A stretch of DNA of 64,000 nucleotides from an uncultured Prevotellaceae bacterium (GCA_900320045.1 ONQT01000003.1:1-64000); one strand, 5' to 3'. Positions 8,088-17,760 are shown, numbered from the stretch's first letter. A program made the numbers and translations. Notes: a model not told the origin generated them from the letters alone.

Positions 8088-8561
8088 TTAATAGTGCTCC
8101 AACACTTGTTTTAGATGTTCGCGCTGTCGTTCTTTCTTCGACTTCCGGTTGGTCCAATTGGGAAATAATGTGCCTACTGCCACGCTAATCAGACAAAGGG
8201 GATTGAAACCAACCATCATTGCACCGCCTTGTTGAGATCTGCGCTGCTCCTCCAACCAGTGGCTCTGATAAGCTAACTGCATATCGGTCTGTAGCTTCGG
8301 CGTCATTATGACACAAGAGACGGGAGGATGCTTGGGTGGTAGCAGTTGAGGAGGAATAACAACTGTTGGAAGCGGTAAAGGTTTAGTTAACAATCTCTTA
8401 TCGGTTTCCATGTGTAACGGTTCGTTGCGCAGCCATTCCTCAAAGTCGGCTTTCAACGAATCCGTCTTCAGCGTATATACCTTCTCTTCAAAAGTCTGCG
8501 CCCTGACCATCACGGTCAGGGCTGACAGAAAGAGAATGTTTATGAAAAGTCTTAACTTCAT
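8088..8561 (-). CDS. Small secreted/periplasmic Pro-rich protein, unknown function
   Basis: 157 residues. A Sec signal peptide (cleavage near VMVRAQ) is followed by a charged helix, a proline-rich stretch (LPLPTVVIPPQLLPPKHPP), a short hydrophobic segment near NPLCLISVAVGTLF, and a basic tail rich in Lys and Arg. The start overlaps the upstream winged-helix gene by 4 nt, so the two form one unit. I do not recognise the family. The hydrophobic segment followed by a basic tail could anchor it in the inner membrane. The pairing with a DNA-binding protein suggests an envelope-linked regulatory role, but nothing in the sequence proves it. Confidence 0.65.
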   Translation of the reverse strand: MKLRLFINILFLSALTVMVRAQTFEEKVYTLKTDSLKADFEEWLRNEPLHMETDKRLLTKPLPLPTVVIPPQLLPPKHPPVSCVIMTPKLQTDMQLAYQSHWLEEQRRSQQGGAMMVGFNPLCLISVAVGTLFPNWTNRKSKKERQREHLKQVLEHY

Positions 8562-8878
8562 CCCTTGCTTTGAACCAGTCGGTAACCTATGCCTCTTGCA
8601 TTGATGATGCTCAGCGAAGAGTCGGCAGACAAATGCCTTTTCATACGTGACATGAAGACATAGAGGGAATTGAGATGATAGATGCTCTCGCCCTCCCAGA
8701 ACTCATTGAGCAGGATGTGGTTTTCTACAATGTCGCCATGAGCCTCAATCAGCAGCCCCAGAATGGAAGCTTCGCGAAAAGACAGTTTGCGCAACGTCGT
8801 CGTTCCATTCTCGTCACGAAACATCAGCTCCTGTTTTTGAAGATTCAGTACGAACTTTCCAAAGTATAATTCATTCAT
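8558..8878 (-). CDS. Stand-alone winged-helix (OmpR/PhoB-type) DNA-binding protein
   Basis: 106 residues that are entirely an OmpR/PhoB-type winged-helix domain: a four-strand start (YFGKFVLNLQKQELMF), RKLSFREASILGLLIEA, then YVFMSRMKRHLS and the wing NARGIGYRLV. There is no receiver domain and no kinase nearby, so activity must be controlled by level or by a partner. It overlaps the secreted Pro-rich protein gene by 4 nt. A TAACTTTG box at 8918-8925 gives a leader of about 36 nt. Similar stand-alone domains occur in gut Bacteroidales. Confidence 0.8.
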   Translation of the reverse strand: MNELYFGKFVLNLQKQELMFRDENGTTTLRKLSFREASILGLLIEAHGDIVENHILLNEFWEGESIYHLNSLYVFMSRMKRHLSADSSLSIINARGIGYRLVQSKG

Positions 8879-8917
8879 ATGCAGCGTTTTTTCTTCCCGT
8901 TTATTGGATTACGGGCG

Positions 8918-8925
8918 CAAAGTTA
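8918..8925 (-). promoter_or_regulatory. -7 box for the winged-helix gene
   Basis: TAACTTTG on the minus strand, 40 nt before the ATG at 8878. Confidence 0.65.
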
Positions 8926-9041
8926 AAACAAATCCTGCACACTAGTAGAAAGATTTTCCTTACATAATCTTACATATATTTAATTTAAAACTATCTTAAT
9001 GTTTTTTTGCGCAAAGGGATGACCATGCTCGAAGGATGCAA

Positions 9042-9097
9042 ATGCCGTCCTCGCAGGGAATGAATGCCGTTCTCGTAGGGAAGAAAAGCCGTTCTCT
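9042..9097. repeat. 22-bp tandem repeat downstream of asd
   Basis: Three units with period 22 starting at 9042, 9064 and 9086. Each starts with (A)ATGCCGTYCTCG or a variant, followed by a GGGAA block. They lie between the asd terminator and the winged-helix promoter, in a stretch of about 290 bp with no gene. Confidence 0.7.
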
Positions 9098-9110
9098 TTT
9101 ATTTAGGGCA

Positions 9111-9135
9111 GCCGCCCGAATCATTTCGGGCGGGC
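9111..9135 (-). terminator. Probable asd terminator
   Basis: GCCGCCCGAA (9111-9120) pairs with TTCGGGCGGGC (9125-9135). The stem lies about 30 nt beyond the asd stop codon on the minus strand. The run after it is AT-rich rather than pure T, so efficiency is uncertain. Confidence 0.55.
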
Positions 9136-9166
9136 GCTCTGAACCAATTTTTATATCTCTAACTGC

Positions 9167-10189
9167 TCATGCAAAGCATGGCAGGTCTCTCGCTTGCACC
9201 AGGTATTCACCGATCTGGACGGCGTTGAGGGCGGCACCCTTGCGGATCTGGTCGCCCGAGAGCCAGAAGGTGAGGCCGTTCTCGTCGCTGAGGTCCTTGC
9301 GCACACGACCGACGAAGACATCGTCCTTGCCTGCAGTCTCCAGCGGCATGGGATAGACGAGGTTGGCGGGGTCGTCGACCAGCGTACAGCCAGGAGCAGC
9401 GGCGATGGCCTTCTGAGCCTCCTCGACGCTGATGGGGCGCTCAGTCTCAATCCAGACGCTTTCGGAGTGAGAACGTAACGAGCTGACACGCACGCACATA
9501 GCCGAGCACTTGGCATCGGTATGCATAATCTTCTGCGTCTCGTTGTACATCTTCATCTCCTCCTTGGTATAGCCATTGGGCTGGAAGACGTCAATCTGCG
9601 GAATGACGTTGTAGGCCAACTGGTGGGGGAACTTCTTGATGGTCTTCACCTCGCCCGTCTCGACCATTTCCTTATACTGCTGCTGCAACTCGGCCATAGC
9701 GGCTGCACCGGCACCGGAAGCGCTCTGATAAGAGCTGACGTGGATGCGCTTGATGTGCGAGATGTTCTCCAGGGGCTGCAGTACAACCACCATCATGATA
9801 GTGGTGCAGTTGGGGTTGGCAATGATGCCGCGAGGACGGTTCAGCGCATCCTTGGCGTTGCACTCAGGAACCACCAGGGGCACGTCGTTGTCCATACGGA
9901 AGGCGCTGGAGTTGTCGATCATTACGGCACCATATTTGGTGATGGTCTCGGCGAATTCCTTTGACGTGCCTGCACCGGCAGAGGTGAAAGCGATGTCGAT
10001 GTCCTTGAAGTCGTCGTTGTGCTGCAGCAACTTCACCGTCAGCTCCTTACCGCGGAAGGTATATTTTGTGCCTGCCGACCGCTCCGAGCCGAACAGCACC
10101 AGTTCATCCATGGGGAAATTTCTCTCGTCAAGGAGTCTCAGAAACTCCTGTCCTACGGCACCCGAGGCGCCCACAATTGCTACTTTCAT
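9167..10189 (-). CDS. asd: Aspartate-semialdehyde dehydrogenase
   Basis: Reduces aspartyl phosphate to aspartate semialdehyde with NADPH, the branch point to lysine/diaminopimelate, threonine and methionine. It shows the Rossmann start [15 protein letters not shown], the catalytic Cys in NPNCTT (Cys128), SYQSASGAG, and the [15 protein letters not shown] active-site His region. The length of 340 residues is normal. It is monocistronic with its own TACCTTTG box and a hairpin after the stop. The threonine synthase gene at the right end of the window belongs to the same pathway but is far away. Confidence 0.97.
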   Translation of the reverse strand: MKVAIVGASGAVGQEFLRLLDERNFPMDELVLFGSERSAGTKYTFRGKELTVKLLQHNDDFKDIDIAFTSAGAGTSKEFAETITKYGAVMIDNSSAFRMDNDVPLVVPECNAKDALNRPRGIIANPNCTTIMMVVVLQPLENISHIKRIHVSSYQSASGAGAAAMAELQQQYKEMVETGEVKTIKKFPHQLAYNVIPQIDVFQPNGYTKEEMKMYNETQKIMHTDAKCSAMCVRVSSLRSHSESVWIETERPISVEEAQKAIAAAPGCTLVDDPANLVYPMPLETAGKDDVFVGRVRKDLSDENGLTFWLSGDQIRKGAALNAVQIGEYLVQARDLPCFA

Positions 10190-10247
10190 AAGCCTAATAC
10201 CTAGTTATATATTCTACGTTTAATTATTATCTTTCCAATTTTGGGTG

Positions 10248-10255
10248 CAAAGGTA
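10248..10255 (-). promoter_or_regulatory. -7 box for asd
   Basis: TACCTTTG on the minus strand, 59 nt before the asd ATG. Confidence 0.7.
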
Positions 10256-10258
10256 CAC

Positions 10259-10296
10259 ATAATTTTTAATTTTTAATCTTTAATTTTTAATTTTCT
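10259..10296. repeat. TTAATTT heptamer repeat
   Basis: About five units of 7 nt (TTAATTT, with one TTAATCT variant) lie between the divergent asd and antiporter promoters. Confidence 0.8.
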
Positions 10297-10299
10297 TCG

Positions 10300-10307
10300 T
10301 ACCTTTG
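10300..10307 (+). promoter_or_regulatory. -7 box for antiporter-lolD-cvfB
   Basis: TACCTTTG ending 8 nt before the ATG at 10316. By the usual spacing, transcription starts about 5 nt before the ATG, so the mRNA should be almost leaderless. No other in-frame start is near: the next Met is residue 31, inside a membrane helix. Confidence 0.75.
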
Positions 10308-10315
10308 CACTCGAA

Positions 10316-12511
10316 ATGCTGATTTTAAGTACATATTTCCCCATACAGAGCCCGACGCTCATTTTCTTTGTCGTGCTGCTCATCATCCTGCTAGCGCCCA
10401 TCATTATGGGTAAGCTGCGCATTCCCCACATCATCGGCATGGTGCTGGCGGGAGTGCTCATTGGCGAATATGGCTTGCACATTCTCGACCGCGACACGTC
10501 CTTCGAGCTCTTCGGCAAGGTGGGACTGCTGTACATCATGTTCCTCGCCGGTTTGGAGATGGACCTGGAAAGCGTTAAGAAGAACTCGCGGCGATTCCTC
10601 ATTTTCGGCTTTCTGACATGCCTCGTCCCGCTTGTGCTTACCTACGTTATGGCTATCTGGGTGCTCGACTACTCGCGGACGGCATCGTTCCTGCTGGGGT
10701 GCATCATGGCGTCGAACACGCTCATCGCCTACCCCATCATTTCGCGCTATGGACTGCAACGCGACAAGAGCGTCATGCTCAGCGTAGGCTCCAGCATGTT
10801 GTCGCTCTTCATGGCGCTGATGATGCTGGCAGGACTCTCCGCATCGTACGGAACGGACACGGGATTCCTCTTCTGGCTGTTGTTCCTCCTGAAATTCGTT
10901 CTGTTTTGCGCCGGCAGCGTATGGCTCATCCCCAAGATGGCGCGCTACTTCCTGCGCCGCTATTCCGATGCCATCATGCAGTTTATCTTCGTCCTCGCCG
11001 TCATGTTCCTCGCGGCAGCACTCTCCGAGGCCGTCGGCGTGGAAGGCATCGTTGGAGCATTCATTGCCGGACTTATATTAAATAGGTATATTCCCCATGT
11101 GTCGCCGCTCATGAACCGTATCGAGTTCACGGGCAACGCTATCTTCATACCCTACTTCCTCATCGGTGTGGGCATGCTCATCAATGTCGGAACGCTCTTC
11201 GAGAGTCCTCGCATGCTGTGGGTCGTGCTGCTCATCGCCTTCTTCGGAACCTTCGGCAAGGCGCTGGCAGCTTACCTTTCAAGCCTGTTGTTCCGACTGC
11301 CCAAGGCCTCAGGACACATGATGTTCGGCTTGACCTGCGCACACGCTGCAGGAGCCATCGCCATGGTGATGGTAGGCATGCGTCTGGAGGTTTCGCCTGG
11401 CGTCTTTCTGGTCAACAACGAGATACTGAACGGCGTGGTCATTATGATTCTTATTACGTGCATCATTTCGACCCTCATGACCGAACGCGCTGCACAGGAT
11501 ATTATTCTCTCCAACAAGCAGCACGCCGTCAACGGTTCAACCGCTGACAACAACCCCCATGCCGACGACGAGAAAATCCTGCTGTGCGTCAAATACCCTG
11601 AGATTGCTCCCCAACTGCTGGAGCTCTCCATCATGATGCGCAACCAGAAGCTGAACCGCGGATTGGTGGCGCTCAACGTGGTGTATGACGACAACAAGGC
11701 AGCAGCAGGCCGACAGCAGGGACTGCAGCTGCTGGAGCAACTGCAGCAGAGGGCCAGCGCCGCCGATGTGCAGATGCAGACGCAAGTGCGACTGGCCAGC
11801 AACATTGCCAACGGCATCAAGCATGCCTTCCGCGAATTCGGCTGTTCGGAGATTATCCTGGGCATGCACGTCCACATCAACGACAACCCCAAGTTCTGGG
11901 GCGAATTCCTGCAGAGCCTCTACAACGGACTGAACCGCCAGATTGTGCTGTCGCGCTTCGTACAGCCGCTGAACACGCTGCGACGCATACAGGTCGCCGT
12001 ACCCTCGCGCGCCGAGTTTGAGCCCGGTTTCCACCGCTGGCTGGAACGACTGGCACGCATGGCCGCAAACCTCGACTGCCGCATACAGTTCCACGGGCGC
12101 AACGAGTCGCTGGAGCTCATCCGCGAATACATCAACAACCACTACCCCAGCGTGCGCGCCGAATACACCTACATGGCACACTGGAACGAACTACCAAGAC
12201 TGGCCGAAACCATTCAAGAGGATCACATGTTCGTGGTGATTACCGCACGTAAGGGAACCATCTCGTACAAGACGGCGCTGGAGCGGTTGCCGCGTGAACT
12301 CATGCAGCACTTCTCGGGCAAGAACCTCATGATTATCTTCCCCGACCAGTACGGCACGCAGAAGGAGGAGTCGATGACCTTCACCGCCGCACAGCACCAG
12401 GAGGAGTCGAGCATCTACGACACCATCCAGAACTGGATTATCAACCGCCACTCGCTGACGTTGCCTAAATGGGCTGACTTCAAGTGGCTACGCAAGCGCA
12501 ACAAAATATGA
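10316..12511 (+). CDS. Cation:proton antiporter (CPA2 type) with C-terminal stress-like domain
   Basis: 731 residues. The first 385 or so form a Na+(K+)/H+ exchanger domain with about 12 hydrophobic helices, including [17 protein letters not shown] and the unwound-helix signature [15 protein letters not shown]. The remaining cytoplasmic part has two alpha/beta segments (from about [10 protein letters not shown] and from about [13 protein letters not shown]) resembling tandem universal-stress domains, the usual layout for Bacteroidetes CPA2 proteins. It overlaps lolD by 4 nt (ATGA at 12508). It is expected in the inner membrane exchanging K+ or Na+ for protons; the ion is not deducible from sequence. 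Confidence 0.92.
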   Translation: MLILSTYFPIQSPTLIFFVVLLIILLAPIIMGKLRIPHIIGMVLAGVLIGEYGLHILDRDTSFELFGKVGLLYIMFLAGLEMDLESVKKNSRRFLIFGFLTCLVPLVLTYVMAIWVLDYSRTASFLLGCIMASNTLIAYPIISRYGLQRDKSVMLSVGSSMLSLFMALMMLAGLSASYGTDTGFLFWLLFLLKFVLFCAGSVWLIPKMARYFLRRYSDAIMQFIFVLAVMFLAAALSEAVGVEGIVGAFIAGLILNRYIPHVSPLMNRIEFTGNAIFIPYFLIGVGMLINVGTLFESPRMLWVVLLIAFFGTFGKALAAYLSSLLFRLPKASGHMMFGLTCAHAAGAIAMVMVGMRLEVSPGVFLVNNEILNGVVIMILITCIISTLMTERAAQDIILSNKQHAVNGSTADNNPHADDEKILLCVKYPEIAPQLLELSIMMRNQKLNRGLVALNVVYDDNKAAAGRQQGLQLLEQLQQRASAADVQMQTQVRLASNIANGIKHAFREFGCSEIILGMHVHINDNPKFWGEFLQSLYNGLNRQIVLSRFVQPLNTLRRIQVAVPSRAEFEPGFHRWLERLARMAANLDCRIQFHGRNESLELIREYINNHYPSVRAEYTYMAHWNELPRLAETIQEDHMFVVITARKGTISYKTALERLPRELMQHFSGKNLMIIFPDQYGTQKEESMTFTAAQHQEESSIYDTIQNWIINRHSLTLPKWADFKWLRKRNKI

Positions 12512-13218
12512 TAGAGATTCAGAATATCACCAAGAGCTTCGGCTCGCTGCAGGTGCTCAAGGGCATCACCCTCACCATCGGTAGCGGAGAGGTGGTGAGC
12601 ATCGTCGGACCCAGCGGAGCCGGCAAGACCACCCTGCTGCAAATCATCGGCACACTCGACCGCCCCGACAGCGGTACTGTGCACTTCAACATCCCTGACA
12701 GCGGAACGGTGAATGTCGATTCCGTCGACGTGACCTCCCTCTCGCGCAAGAAACTCGCCGACTTCCGCAACCGCCATGTGGGCTTCGTGTTCCAGTTCCA
12801 CCAACTACTGCCGGAATTTACGGCGCTGGAAAACATCATGATACCGGCCTTTATTGCCGGCACGTCGCACAAGGTCGCCAAGGAGCGCGCCGAGGAACTG
12901 CTTCGCTTCATGTCGCTCAGCGACCGCGCCCACCACAAGCCCAACGAGCTGTCGGGTGGCGAGAAGCAGCGCGTAGCCGTTGCCCGCGCCTTGGTCAACA
13001 ACCCTGCCGTCATACTGGCCGATGAGCCCAGTGGCTCGCTCGACACGCAGAACAAGCAGGAGCTGCACCAGCTCTTCTTCGACCTGCGCCAGCAGTACGG
13101 ACAGACCTTCGTCATCGTGACGCACGACGAACAGTTAGCGACACTTACCGACCGCACCATTCACCTTAAAGACGGTTTATTATGCTCAAACTCGGAGACT
13201 ATAACACCCTCAGAATAA
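12508..13218 (+). CDS. lolD: ABC transporter ATPase (LolD-like)
   Basis: 236 residues counted from the ATG that overlaps the antiporter stop; that start gives the usual [12 protein letters not shown] opening. Walker A is GPSGAGKTT, the signature is LSGGEKQR and Walker B is [12 protein letters not shown]; the His switch is VTHDEQ. The [16 protein letters not shown] segment is typical of LolD, which powers lipoprotein release from the inner membrane with LolC/LolE. No permease is adjacent. An internal near-duplication of PDSGTV (in [11 protein letters not shown] and [10 protein letters not shown]) lengthens the loop after the Walker A region. LolD rather than FtsE or MacB is an inference from motif resemblance. 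Confidence 0.82.
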   Translation: MIEIQNITKSFGSLQVLKGITLTIGSGEVVSIVGPSGAGKTTLLQIIGTLDRPDSGTVHFNIPDSGTVNVDSVDVTSLSRKKLADFRNRHVGFVFQFHQLLPEFTALENIMIPAFIAGTSHKVAKERAEELLRFMSLSDRAHHKPNELSGGEKQRVAVARALVNNPAVILADEPSGSLDTQNKQELHQLFFDLRQQYGQTFVIVTHDEQLATLTDRTIHLKDGLLCSNSETITPSE

Positions 13219-13820
13219 AGAAACGCACCGATTTCGGACTGTACCTCGACGGAGGCGACGAGGGTAATATCCTGTTGCCCAACCGCTACGTGCCTGAGGA
13301 ACTCATGGCTGACAGCTACCCCTTCGGCAAGGAGATAGAGGTATTCCTCTACCTCGACCAGGACGAGCGCATCATCGCTACCACCGAGCATCCGCTGGCC
13401 AAGGTCGGCGAATTTGCGTGGCTGGAGTGTGCCTGGACCAACGAGTACGGCGCCTTCCTCAACTGGGGACTGATGAAGGATCTGTTCTGCCCCTTCCGCG
13501 AGCAGAAAGTGCGCATGGAGCGCGGCAAGAGCTACTACGTCTACGTGATGGAGGACGAGAAGACCCACCGCCTCATGGCCACCGCGAAAGTGGAGCGCTA
13601 CCAGAAGCAGGACGGCTACCAGCAGGCGCTCAGTTTCAGCGACGTGCTGCTGCGCTATCTGCAAGAGCACGACGGCCATTGCGACCTGGGCGACAAGAGC
13701 CCGTCGGAAGCCATCGCCCAGCGCTTCGGCGTCTCGAAGAAGATATACAAAAAAGCCGTCGGCGATCTTTACCGCCGACGACTCATTACCCTCTCCGAAG
13801 AAGGCATTACGCTCATCTAA
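13182..13820 (+). CDS. S1-like RNA-binding protein (CvfB family, short form)
   Basis: 212 residues. It starts with the CvfB-type S1-like domain ([19 protein letters not shown], then [14 protein letters not shown]), a second one ([18 protein letters not shown], then [21 protein letters not shown]), and ends with a winged helix ([27 protein letters not shown]). Family members are typically near 280 residues with three S1 domains. Here the chain passes from the second S1 directly to the linker of the winged helix, so about 65 residues, the third S1 domain, seem absent. The ATG lies 37 nt inside lolD. It probably binds RNA; CvfB affects virulence-gene expression in staphylococci. Confidence 0.85.
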   Translation: MLKLGDYNTLRIKKRTDFGLYLDGGDEGNILLPNRYVPEELMADSYPFGKEIEVFLYLDQDERIIATTEHPLAKVGEFAWLECAWTNEYGAFLNWGLMKDLFCPFREQKVRMERGKSYYVYVMEDEKTHRLMATAKVERYQKQDGYQQALSFSDVLLRYLQEHDGHCDLGDKSPSEAIAQRFGVSKKIYKKAVGDLYRRRLITLSEEGITLI

Positions 13821-13823
13821 TTC

Positions 13824-14999
13824 CTATTTCTGTTTCTTCAGTTTAATGGTCAAGATGCGACGCACGCTTCTGTTCAAGCGTTCTTCGCTGATAGCACCAT
13901 TTTGTACGGCCGCTGCAATGGCATCGAAAGCCTCCACAAAATTCTGGGGGCAAAGCAGGATGTCGGCTCCCGCCTGGAAACTGCCTATCACGGCTTCGGT
14001 GTTGGTATATTGCTTGGTGATGGCACCCATCTCCAAAGCATCTGTCACAATGATGTTCTGATAGCCCAACTCGTTACGCAGCTTGTCCTGCAGGATAACG
14101 GACGACATCGTGGAGGGAATGTCCGAGCCAATCACCTTCGGTGCACCGATGTGCGCTGTCATCACCATCTGGCAACCCCAGTTGATACCCGCACGGAACG
14201 TCACCATCTCGCAATGGAGCATCTCTTTCCACGTCTTCTGCGTCTGAGCATAGCCATAGTGCGTATCCGTCTTCACGTCGCCGTGTCCCGGGAAGTGCTT
14301 GACGCATCCCACGATACCCGCATCCTTCAATCCCTGCAGATAGTTGGTCACCATCGGTGCTGCTACATCGGGATCGTCGCTGAAGGCACGCGGGCCAATG
14401 ATGACGTTATCGGGATTGGTGTTTACGTCGGCCACAGGGGCAAAGTCGACGTCGAAACCATATTTCTTCAGATACGTGCCGATGGTATTGCCGCACTCGT
14501 AGGCATTGGCTGGATTGCCTGTTGCACCGATGGAGGCCATCGACTCATACTTCTTCACGTGGAAGTTGGGGTTGTTGGCAATACGCGATACGCGACCGCC
14601 CTCTTCGTCAATACACATCAGCGGCATTCCCTGAAGTGCTTTCAGCTGTGGCAAGAACTGCGCCAGCTGAGTCTCGTCCTCAATGTTCCAGGCATAGAGT
14701 ATGATACCGCCAACGGGGTAGTTCTTGTTACGGTTCCTCATGTCGTCATTCACCGCCTGCAACTTGAGAGGTGCCAATTCGGTCGGATTAACCCAATGAA
14801 TGTTGGGGTCAAGTGACTCTGGACGGATAAAGAATATTTGTCCTACTTTTTCGCGCAGCGTCATCTTGCTCAACATCTCCTCCACCTCATCCTCAGGCGT
14901 AGGTCCCACAGGGCCGTCATCGCTGGTACATGCGTTTAATACCAAGCAGCCAATCATCAACGCCGCCCATAACTTAAAACTCTCAACCGTTCTATTCAT
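13824..14999 (-). CDS. GH3 beta-N-acetylhexosaminidase lipoprotein
   Basis: 391 residues with a lipoprotein signal ending LNAC (lipidated Cys24), so it should be membrane-anchored. The GH3 NagZ-like barrel shows EKVGQIFF, EEGGRVSRI, DFAPVADVNTNPDN, the KHFPGHGDVKTDTH loop that carries the catalytic His/Asp pair, and the nucleophile Asp in IIVTDALEMGAI. Such enzymes release N-acetylglucosamine from muropeptides or chitooligosaccharides. This fits with the amino-sugar recycling genes elsewhere in the window. It converges with cvfB, with only 3 nt between the genes. A TATCTTTG box lies 22 nt before the start. Confidence 0.92.
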   Translation of the reverse strand: MNRTVESFKLWAALMIGCLVLNACTSDDGPVGPTPEDEVEEMLSKMTLREKVGQIFFIRPESLDPNIHWVNPTELAPLKLQAVNDDMRNRNKNYPVGGIILYAWNIEDETQLAQFLPQLKALQGMPLMCIDEEGGRVSRIANNPNFHVKKYESMASIGATGNPANAYECGNTIGTYLKKYGFDVDFAPVADVNTNPDNVIIGPRAFSDDPDVAAPMVTNYLQGLKDAGIVGCVKHFPGHGDVKTDTHYGYAQTQKTWKEMLHCEMVTFRAGINWGCQMVMTAHIGAPKVIGSDIPSTMSSVILQDKLRNELGYQNIIVTDALEMGAITKQYTNTEAVIGSFQAGADILLCPQNFVEAFDAIAAAVQNGAISEERLNRSVRRILTIKLKKQK

Positions 15000-15020
15000 T
15001 GTTCTGTTTTATTACTATCC

Positions 15021-15028
15021 AAAGATAG
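15021..15028 (-). promoter_or_regulatory. -7 box for the GH3 lipoprotein
   Basis: TATCTTTG on the minus strand, 22 nt before the ATG. A second box, TAACTTTG, lies about 60 nt further upstream on the same strand, near 15083. Confidence 0.65.
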
Positions 15029-15297
15029 CTGCCTCACGCTCTTATGTAAAGAATTTTGGGCAACATCTTCGCTTTCGGTCGACAAAGTTAAACATTATTT
15101 CCGAAACCACAAAACTTTCATCGCGAAAACGCCCTTCACATGCACACATTACCTCACGGACACCCGTTTACAAATTTTAACGCAAAATCAGAACGAAGCG
15201 TGCAGCTGCTCGCAAATATGAGAAATTTCGAAAGGTTTTAGTTAAGACGTAAAATCTACACAAAAAGCGATTAGTAGCAACACGTAGAATGGTGTCG
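15029..15297. other. Gene-poor stretch between the GH3 and outer-membrane genes
   Basis: Holds a second minus-strand TAACTTTG box and an 18-bp motif, TTTACAAATTTTAACGCA (15167-15184), that recurs exactly at 59893-59910 just before the M48 protease start. Only short ORFs with no protein-like features are present. I see no gene here. Confidence 0.5.
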
Positions 15298-15338
15298 AAG
15301 AAAAAAGTAGCGGGCATCTCATGAGGAAGATGCCCGCT
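15298..15338 (-). terminator. Intrinsic terminator of the outer-membrane protein gene
   Basis: AGCGGGCATCT (15309-15319) and AGATGCCCGCT (15328-15338) form an 11-bp stem with an 8-nt loop. On the minus strand it is followed by a T-rich run (A-rich on the plus strand at 15298-15306). It lies 23 nt after the stop codon at 15361. Confidence 0.9.
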
Positions 15339-15360
15339 GCACTATTCTTAAAAATCTGAA

Positions 15361-16146
15361 TTACAGGATGCGTGTGGTCAGCGAGAACTTCAGCACGGGA
15401 TATACGGCCAGCTTGTTAACCCACTTGGAGAGTGAGTCGTCACCCTTATTGACGAACTGGTCAATATCCAGCTTGCTGTCGTTCTGGTAAACCTTGATGT
15501 GACCCATGAACTGCAGACCCAATTCAGCACGGAAGCCTACACGGCCTCTCGGTACCAGACGGCCGTAACCGAGTCCGAGGTAAGGACGGAAAGCATTAAC
15601 GCGGAGGTCGCCATCGGCATTACCATTACGGTCGATACGGATGGAGTACTGGTCAATGACGGCATCAATTGTTCCCTGCCAAGTGGGGTTCTCCTGATAA
15701 ATTCTGGCAACTTCGTCGCTATGGCCCTCGAGGGTTGCAATCTTCTTACCGCCAAACGAGAAACCGGCTGCTACAAAGAAGTCGTTCTTCGTTCCAAAGG
15801 GATAGGCGCTAACCTTGAAATCCCAAGTGGTACGAGCGAAATTGCCCTTAATATTCAGCTTGTCAAGCTGATAATGCTTGGTGCCTCCACCGGGCTGAGG
15901 AACATCTACGCTACCGCCTTTGAAACTCACGTCGCCGCTGGGCTTGATGGCTACCATGAAGTTAACGCCCATACCTACCTCGAGGTAATTGGTAATGGGA
16001 GTGGCTACACCGATGCTGATACCCTCAGTACCAACAGACAAGTTAGCACCGACATGCTCGAAGATACCATAGTCTTCGACTTTCTGTGCAGAAGCATTCT
16101 GCATACCGAGCAGCGCAAGGCCGCAAACAATCAGTAATTTCTTCAT
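15361..16146 (-). CDS. Secreted beta-barrel-like outer-membrane protein, unknown function
   Basis: 261 residues with a Sec signal (QNASAQ). The mature chain is a series of short amphipathic strands with turns (VGANLSVGTEGISIGVATPI, EVGMGVNFMVAI, FRPYLGLGYGRL, GFRAELGLQFMG) and ends in a beta strand, KFSLTTRIL. This pattern suits a small 8- to 10-strand outer-membrane barrel. No known family name can be given. It is monocistronic, with a TATCTTTG box about 40 nt upstream of the ATG and a strong terminator after the stop. Confidence 0.75.
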   Translation of the reverse strand: MKKLLIVCGLALLGMQNASAQKVEDYGIFEHVGANLSVGTEGISIGVATPITNYLEVGMGVNFMVAIKPSGDVSFKGGSVDVPQPGGGTKHYQLDKLNIKGNFARTTWDFKVSAYPFGTKNDFFVAAGFSFGGKKIATLEGHSDEVARIYQENPTWQGTIDAVIDQYSIRIDRNGNADGDLRVNAFRPYLGLGYGRLVPRGRVGFRAELGLQFMGHIKVYQNDSKLDIDQFVNKGDDSLSKWVNKLAVYPVLKFSLTTRIL

Positions 16147-16185
16147 ACGAATGAGATTTTTAAGTTAATAATATGTTACTGAGTG

Positions 16186-16193
16186 CAAAGATA
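16186..16193 (-). promoter_or_regulatory. -7 box for the outer-membrane protein gene
   Basis: TATCTTTG on the minus strand, 40 nt before the ATG at 16146. Confidence 0.7.
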
Positions 16194-16267
16194 AGTAAAA
16201 AAATAATATGTTCCAAACTTTTATCAAGAAATTTGGAACATATTTTAAGAAAAAGCGTCAAAAGCCC

Positions 16268-17719
16268 TTAAAACTCTGCTGATTTGGGAGTTCTTGGGAA
16301 CGGAATGACGTCACGGATATTCTGCATGCCGGTGACGAAAAGTATAAGACGCTCGAAGCCTAAGCCGAAGCCTGCATGAGGACAAGAGCCCCATCGGCGA
16401 GTGTCAATATACCACCACAAATGGGTCATATCCATCTGGCGACGCTCGATTTCGGACATCAGTTTGTCGTAGCTCTCCTCACGAACCGAGCCACCGATAA
16501 TCTCGCCAATCTGAGGGAACAAGACGTCGGTACCCTGCATGGTAGGACCAGGTGCAACAGCACCCTTGTAGCCAACACTTGCGCCAGACGGTTCACCCGT
16601 CTGGACAGGGTCATTCTGCTTCATGTAGAACGACTTGAAGGCACGCGGATAGTCTGTCATAATAACGGGCTTCTTGAAGTGCTCCTCCACGAGGTAGCGC
16701 TCGTGCTCGCTGGCCAGATCGTCGCCCCAGTTGCAGGGGAACTCGAACTTCTTGCCCTTCTTGATAGCCTCCTGCAGGATGTTGATTCCTTCGGTATAGG
16801 GCAGGCGTACGAAGGTCTCCTTGAGAACTCCCTCCAGACGCTGGATGAGCGTCTTGTCAATCATCTGGTTCAGGAACTGCAGGTCGTCCTTGCAGTTGTC
16901 GAGTGCCCAGCGAACGCAATACTTGATGAAGTCCTCCTCAAGGTCCATCAACTCTTCCTGGTCGAGGAAGGCTACCTCGGGTTCTACCATCCAGAACTCG
17001 GCCAGGTGGCGCGGCGTATTGCTGTTCTCGGCGCGGAACGTAGGACCGAAGGTGTAGATTGCACCCAGGGCTGTAGCTCCCAGCTCACCCTCCAGCTGAC
17101 CAGAGACGGTCAGCGAGGTCTGCTCGCCAAAGAAGTCGTCATCGTAGATAATCTTGCCCTGCTCGTCCTTCTTCAGGTCATACAAGTTCTTGGTTGTCAC
17201 TTGGAACATGTTACCGGCGCCCTCGCAGTCGCTGGCAGTAATGAGCGGCGTGTGGAAGTAGAAGAAGCCGTGCTCGTGGAAGTAGGTGTGGATGGCCATC
17301 GCCATGTTGTGGCGAATGCGCATCACGGCACCGAAGGTGTTGGTGCGAAGACGCATGTGGGCATTCTTACGCATCACCTCGAACGACTGGCCCTTCTTCT
17401 GCATGGGATAAGTGTTGTCGCACAGACCGTAGATTTCCAGCTTCGTAGCCTGAATCTCACAAGCCTGTCCGGCACCCTGACTCTCGACCAGCGTACCCTC
17501 GGCACTAATGCAGGCACCAGTGGTAATCTGCTTCAGCAGCTCCTCGTCAAACTTCTCAGGGCTGACCACAATCTGCACGTTCTTGATGGTAGAGCCATCG
17601 TTCAGCGCAATAAAGTCTACCGCCTTGCTCGAGCGGTGGGTACGCACCCAGCCCTTCACGCATACCTCTTTTCCATAGTCCGTACTCTGCAGTACGTCAA
17701 TTATCTTTGTTCGTTTCAT
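16268..17719 (-). CDS. asnS: Asparaginyl-tRNA synthetase
   Basis: Charges tRNA-Asn with asparagine. The N-terminal OB-fold anticodon-binding domain ([21 protein letters not shown]) is followed by the class II catalytic core: motif 2 [15 protein letters not shown], then EPEVAF, and motif 3 [15 protein letters not shown]. The NTPRHLAEF wording and the insert typical of AsnRS distinguish it from AspRS. The length of 483 residues is normal. It follows purB and the pseudouridine synthase on the same strand, 53 nt after the latter; a small perfect inverted repeat (17742-17760) lies in that gap. Confidence 0.96.
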   Translation of the reverse strand: MKRTKIIDVLQSTDYGKEVCVKGWVRTHRSSKAVDFIALNDGSTIKNVQIVVSPEKFDEELLKQITTGACISAEGTLVESQGAGQACEIQATKLEIYGLCDNTYPMQKKGQSFEVMRKNAHMRLRTNTFGAVMRIRHNMAMAIHTYFHEHGFFYFHTPLITASDCEGAGNMFQVTTKNLYDLKKDEQGKIIYDDDFFGEQTSLTVSGQLEGELGATALGAIYTFGPTFRAENSNTPRHLAEFWMVEPEVAFLDQEELMDLEEDFIKYCVRWALDNCKDDLQFLNQMIDKTLIQRLEGVLKETFVRLPYTEGINILQEAIKKGKKFEFPCNWGDDLASEHERYLVEEHFKKPVIMTDYPRAFKSFYMKQNDPVQTGEPSGASVGYKGAVAPGPTMQGTDVLFPQIGEIIGGSVREESYDKLMSEIERRQMDMTHLWWYIDTRRWGSCPHAGFGLGFERLILFVTGMQNIRDVIPFPRTPKSAEF

Positions 17720-17741
17720 AGTCTATTTTCTTGTTATGTCT

Positions 17742-17760
17742 GTTGCTATGCCATAGCAAC
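17742..17760. repeat. 19-bp palindrome between asnS and the pseudouridine synthase gene
   Basis: GTTGCTATG, one C, CATAGCAAC: 9-bp arms around a single base. There is no T-run on either side, so it is not a typical terminator. Similar in style to the 27-bp palindrome at 29219-29245. Confidence 0.8.

Noticed and set aside
6846-8878. Polysaccharide utilisation locus
   Set aside because: The barrel has no SusD partner, the plug lacks a carboxypeptidase-like domain, and there are no glycoside hydrolases beside it.
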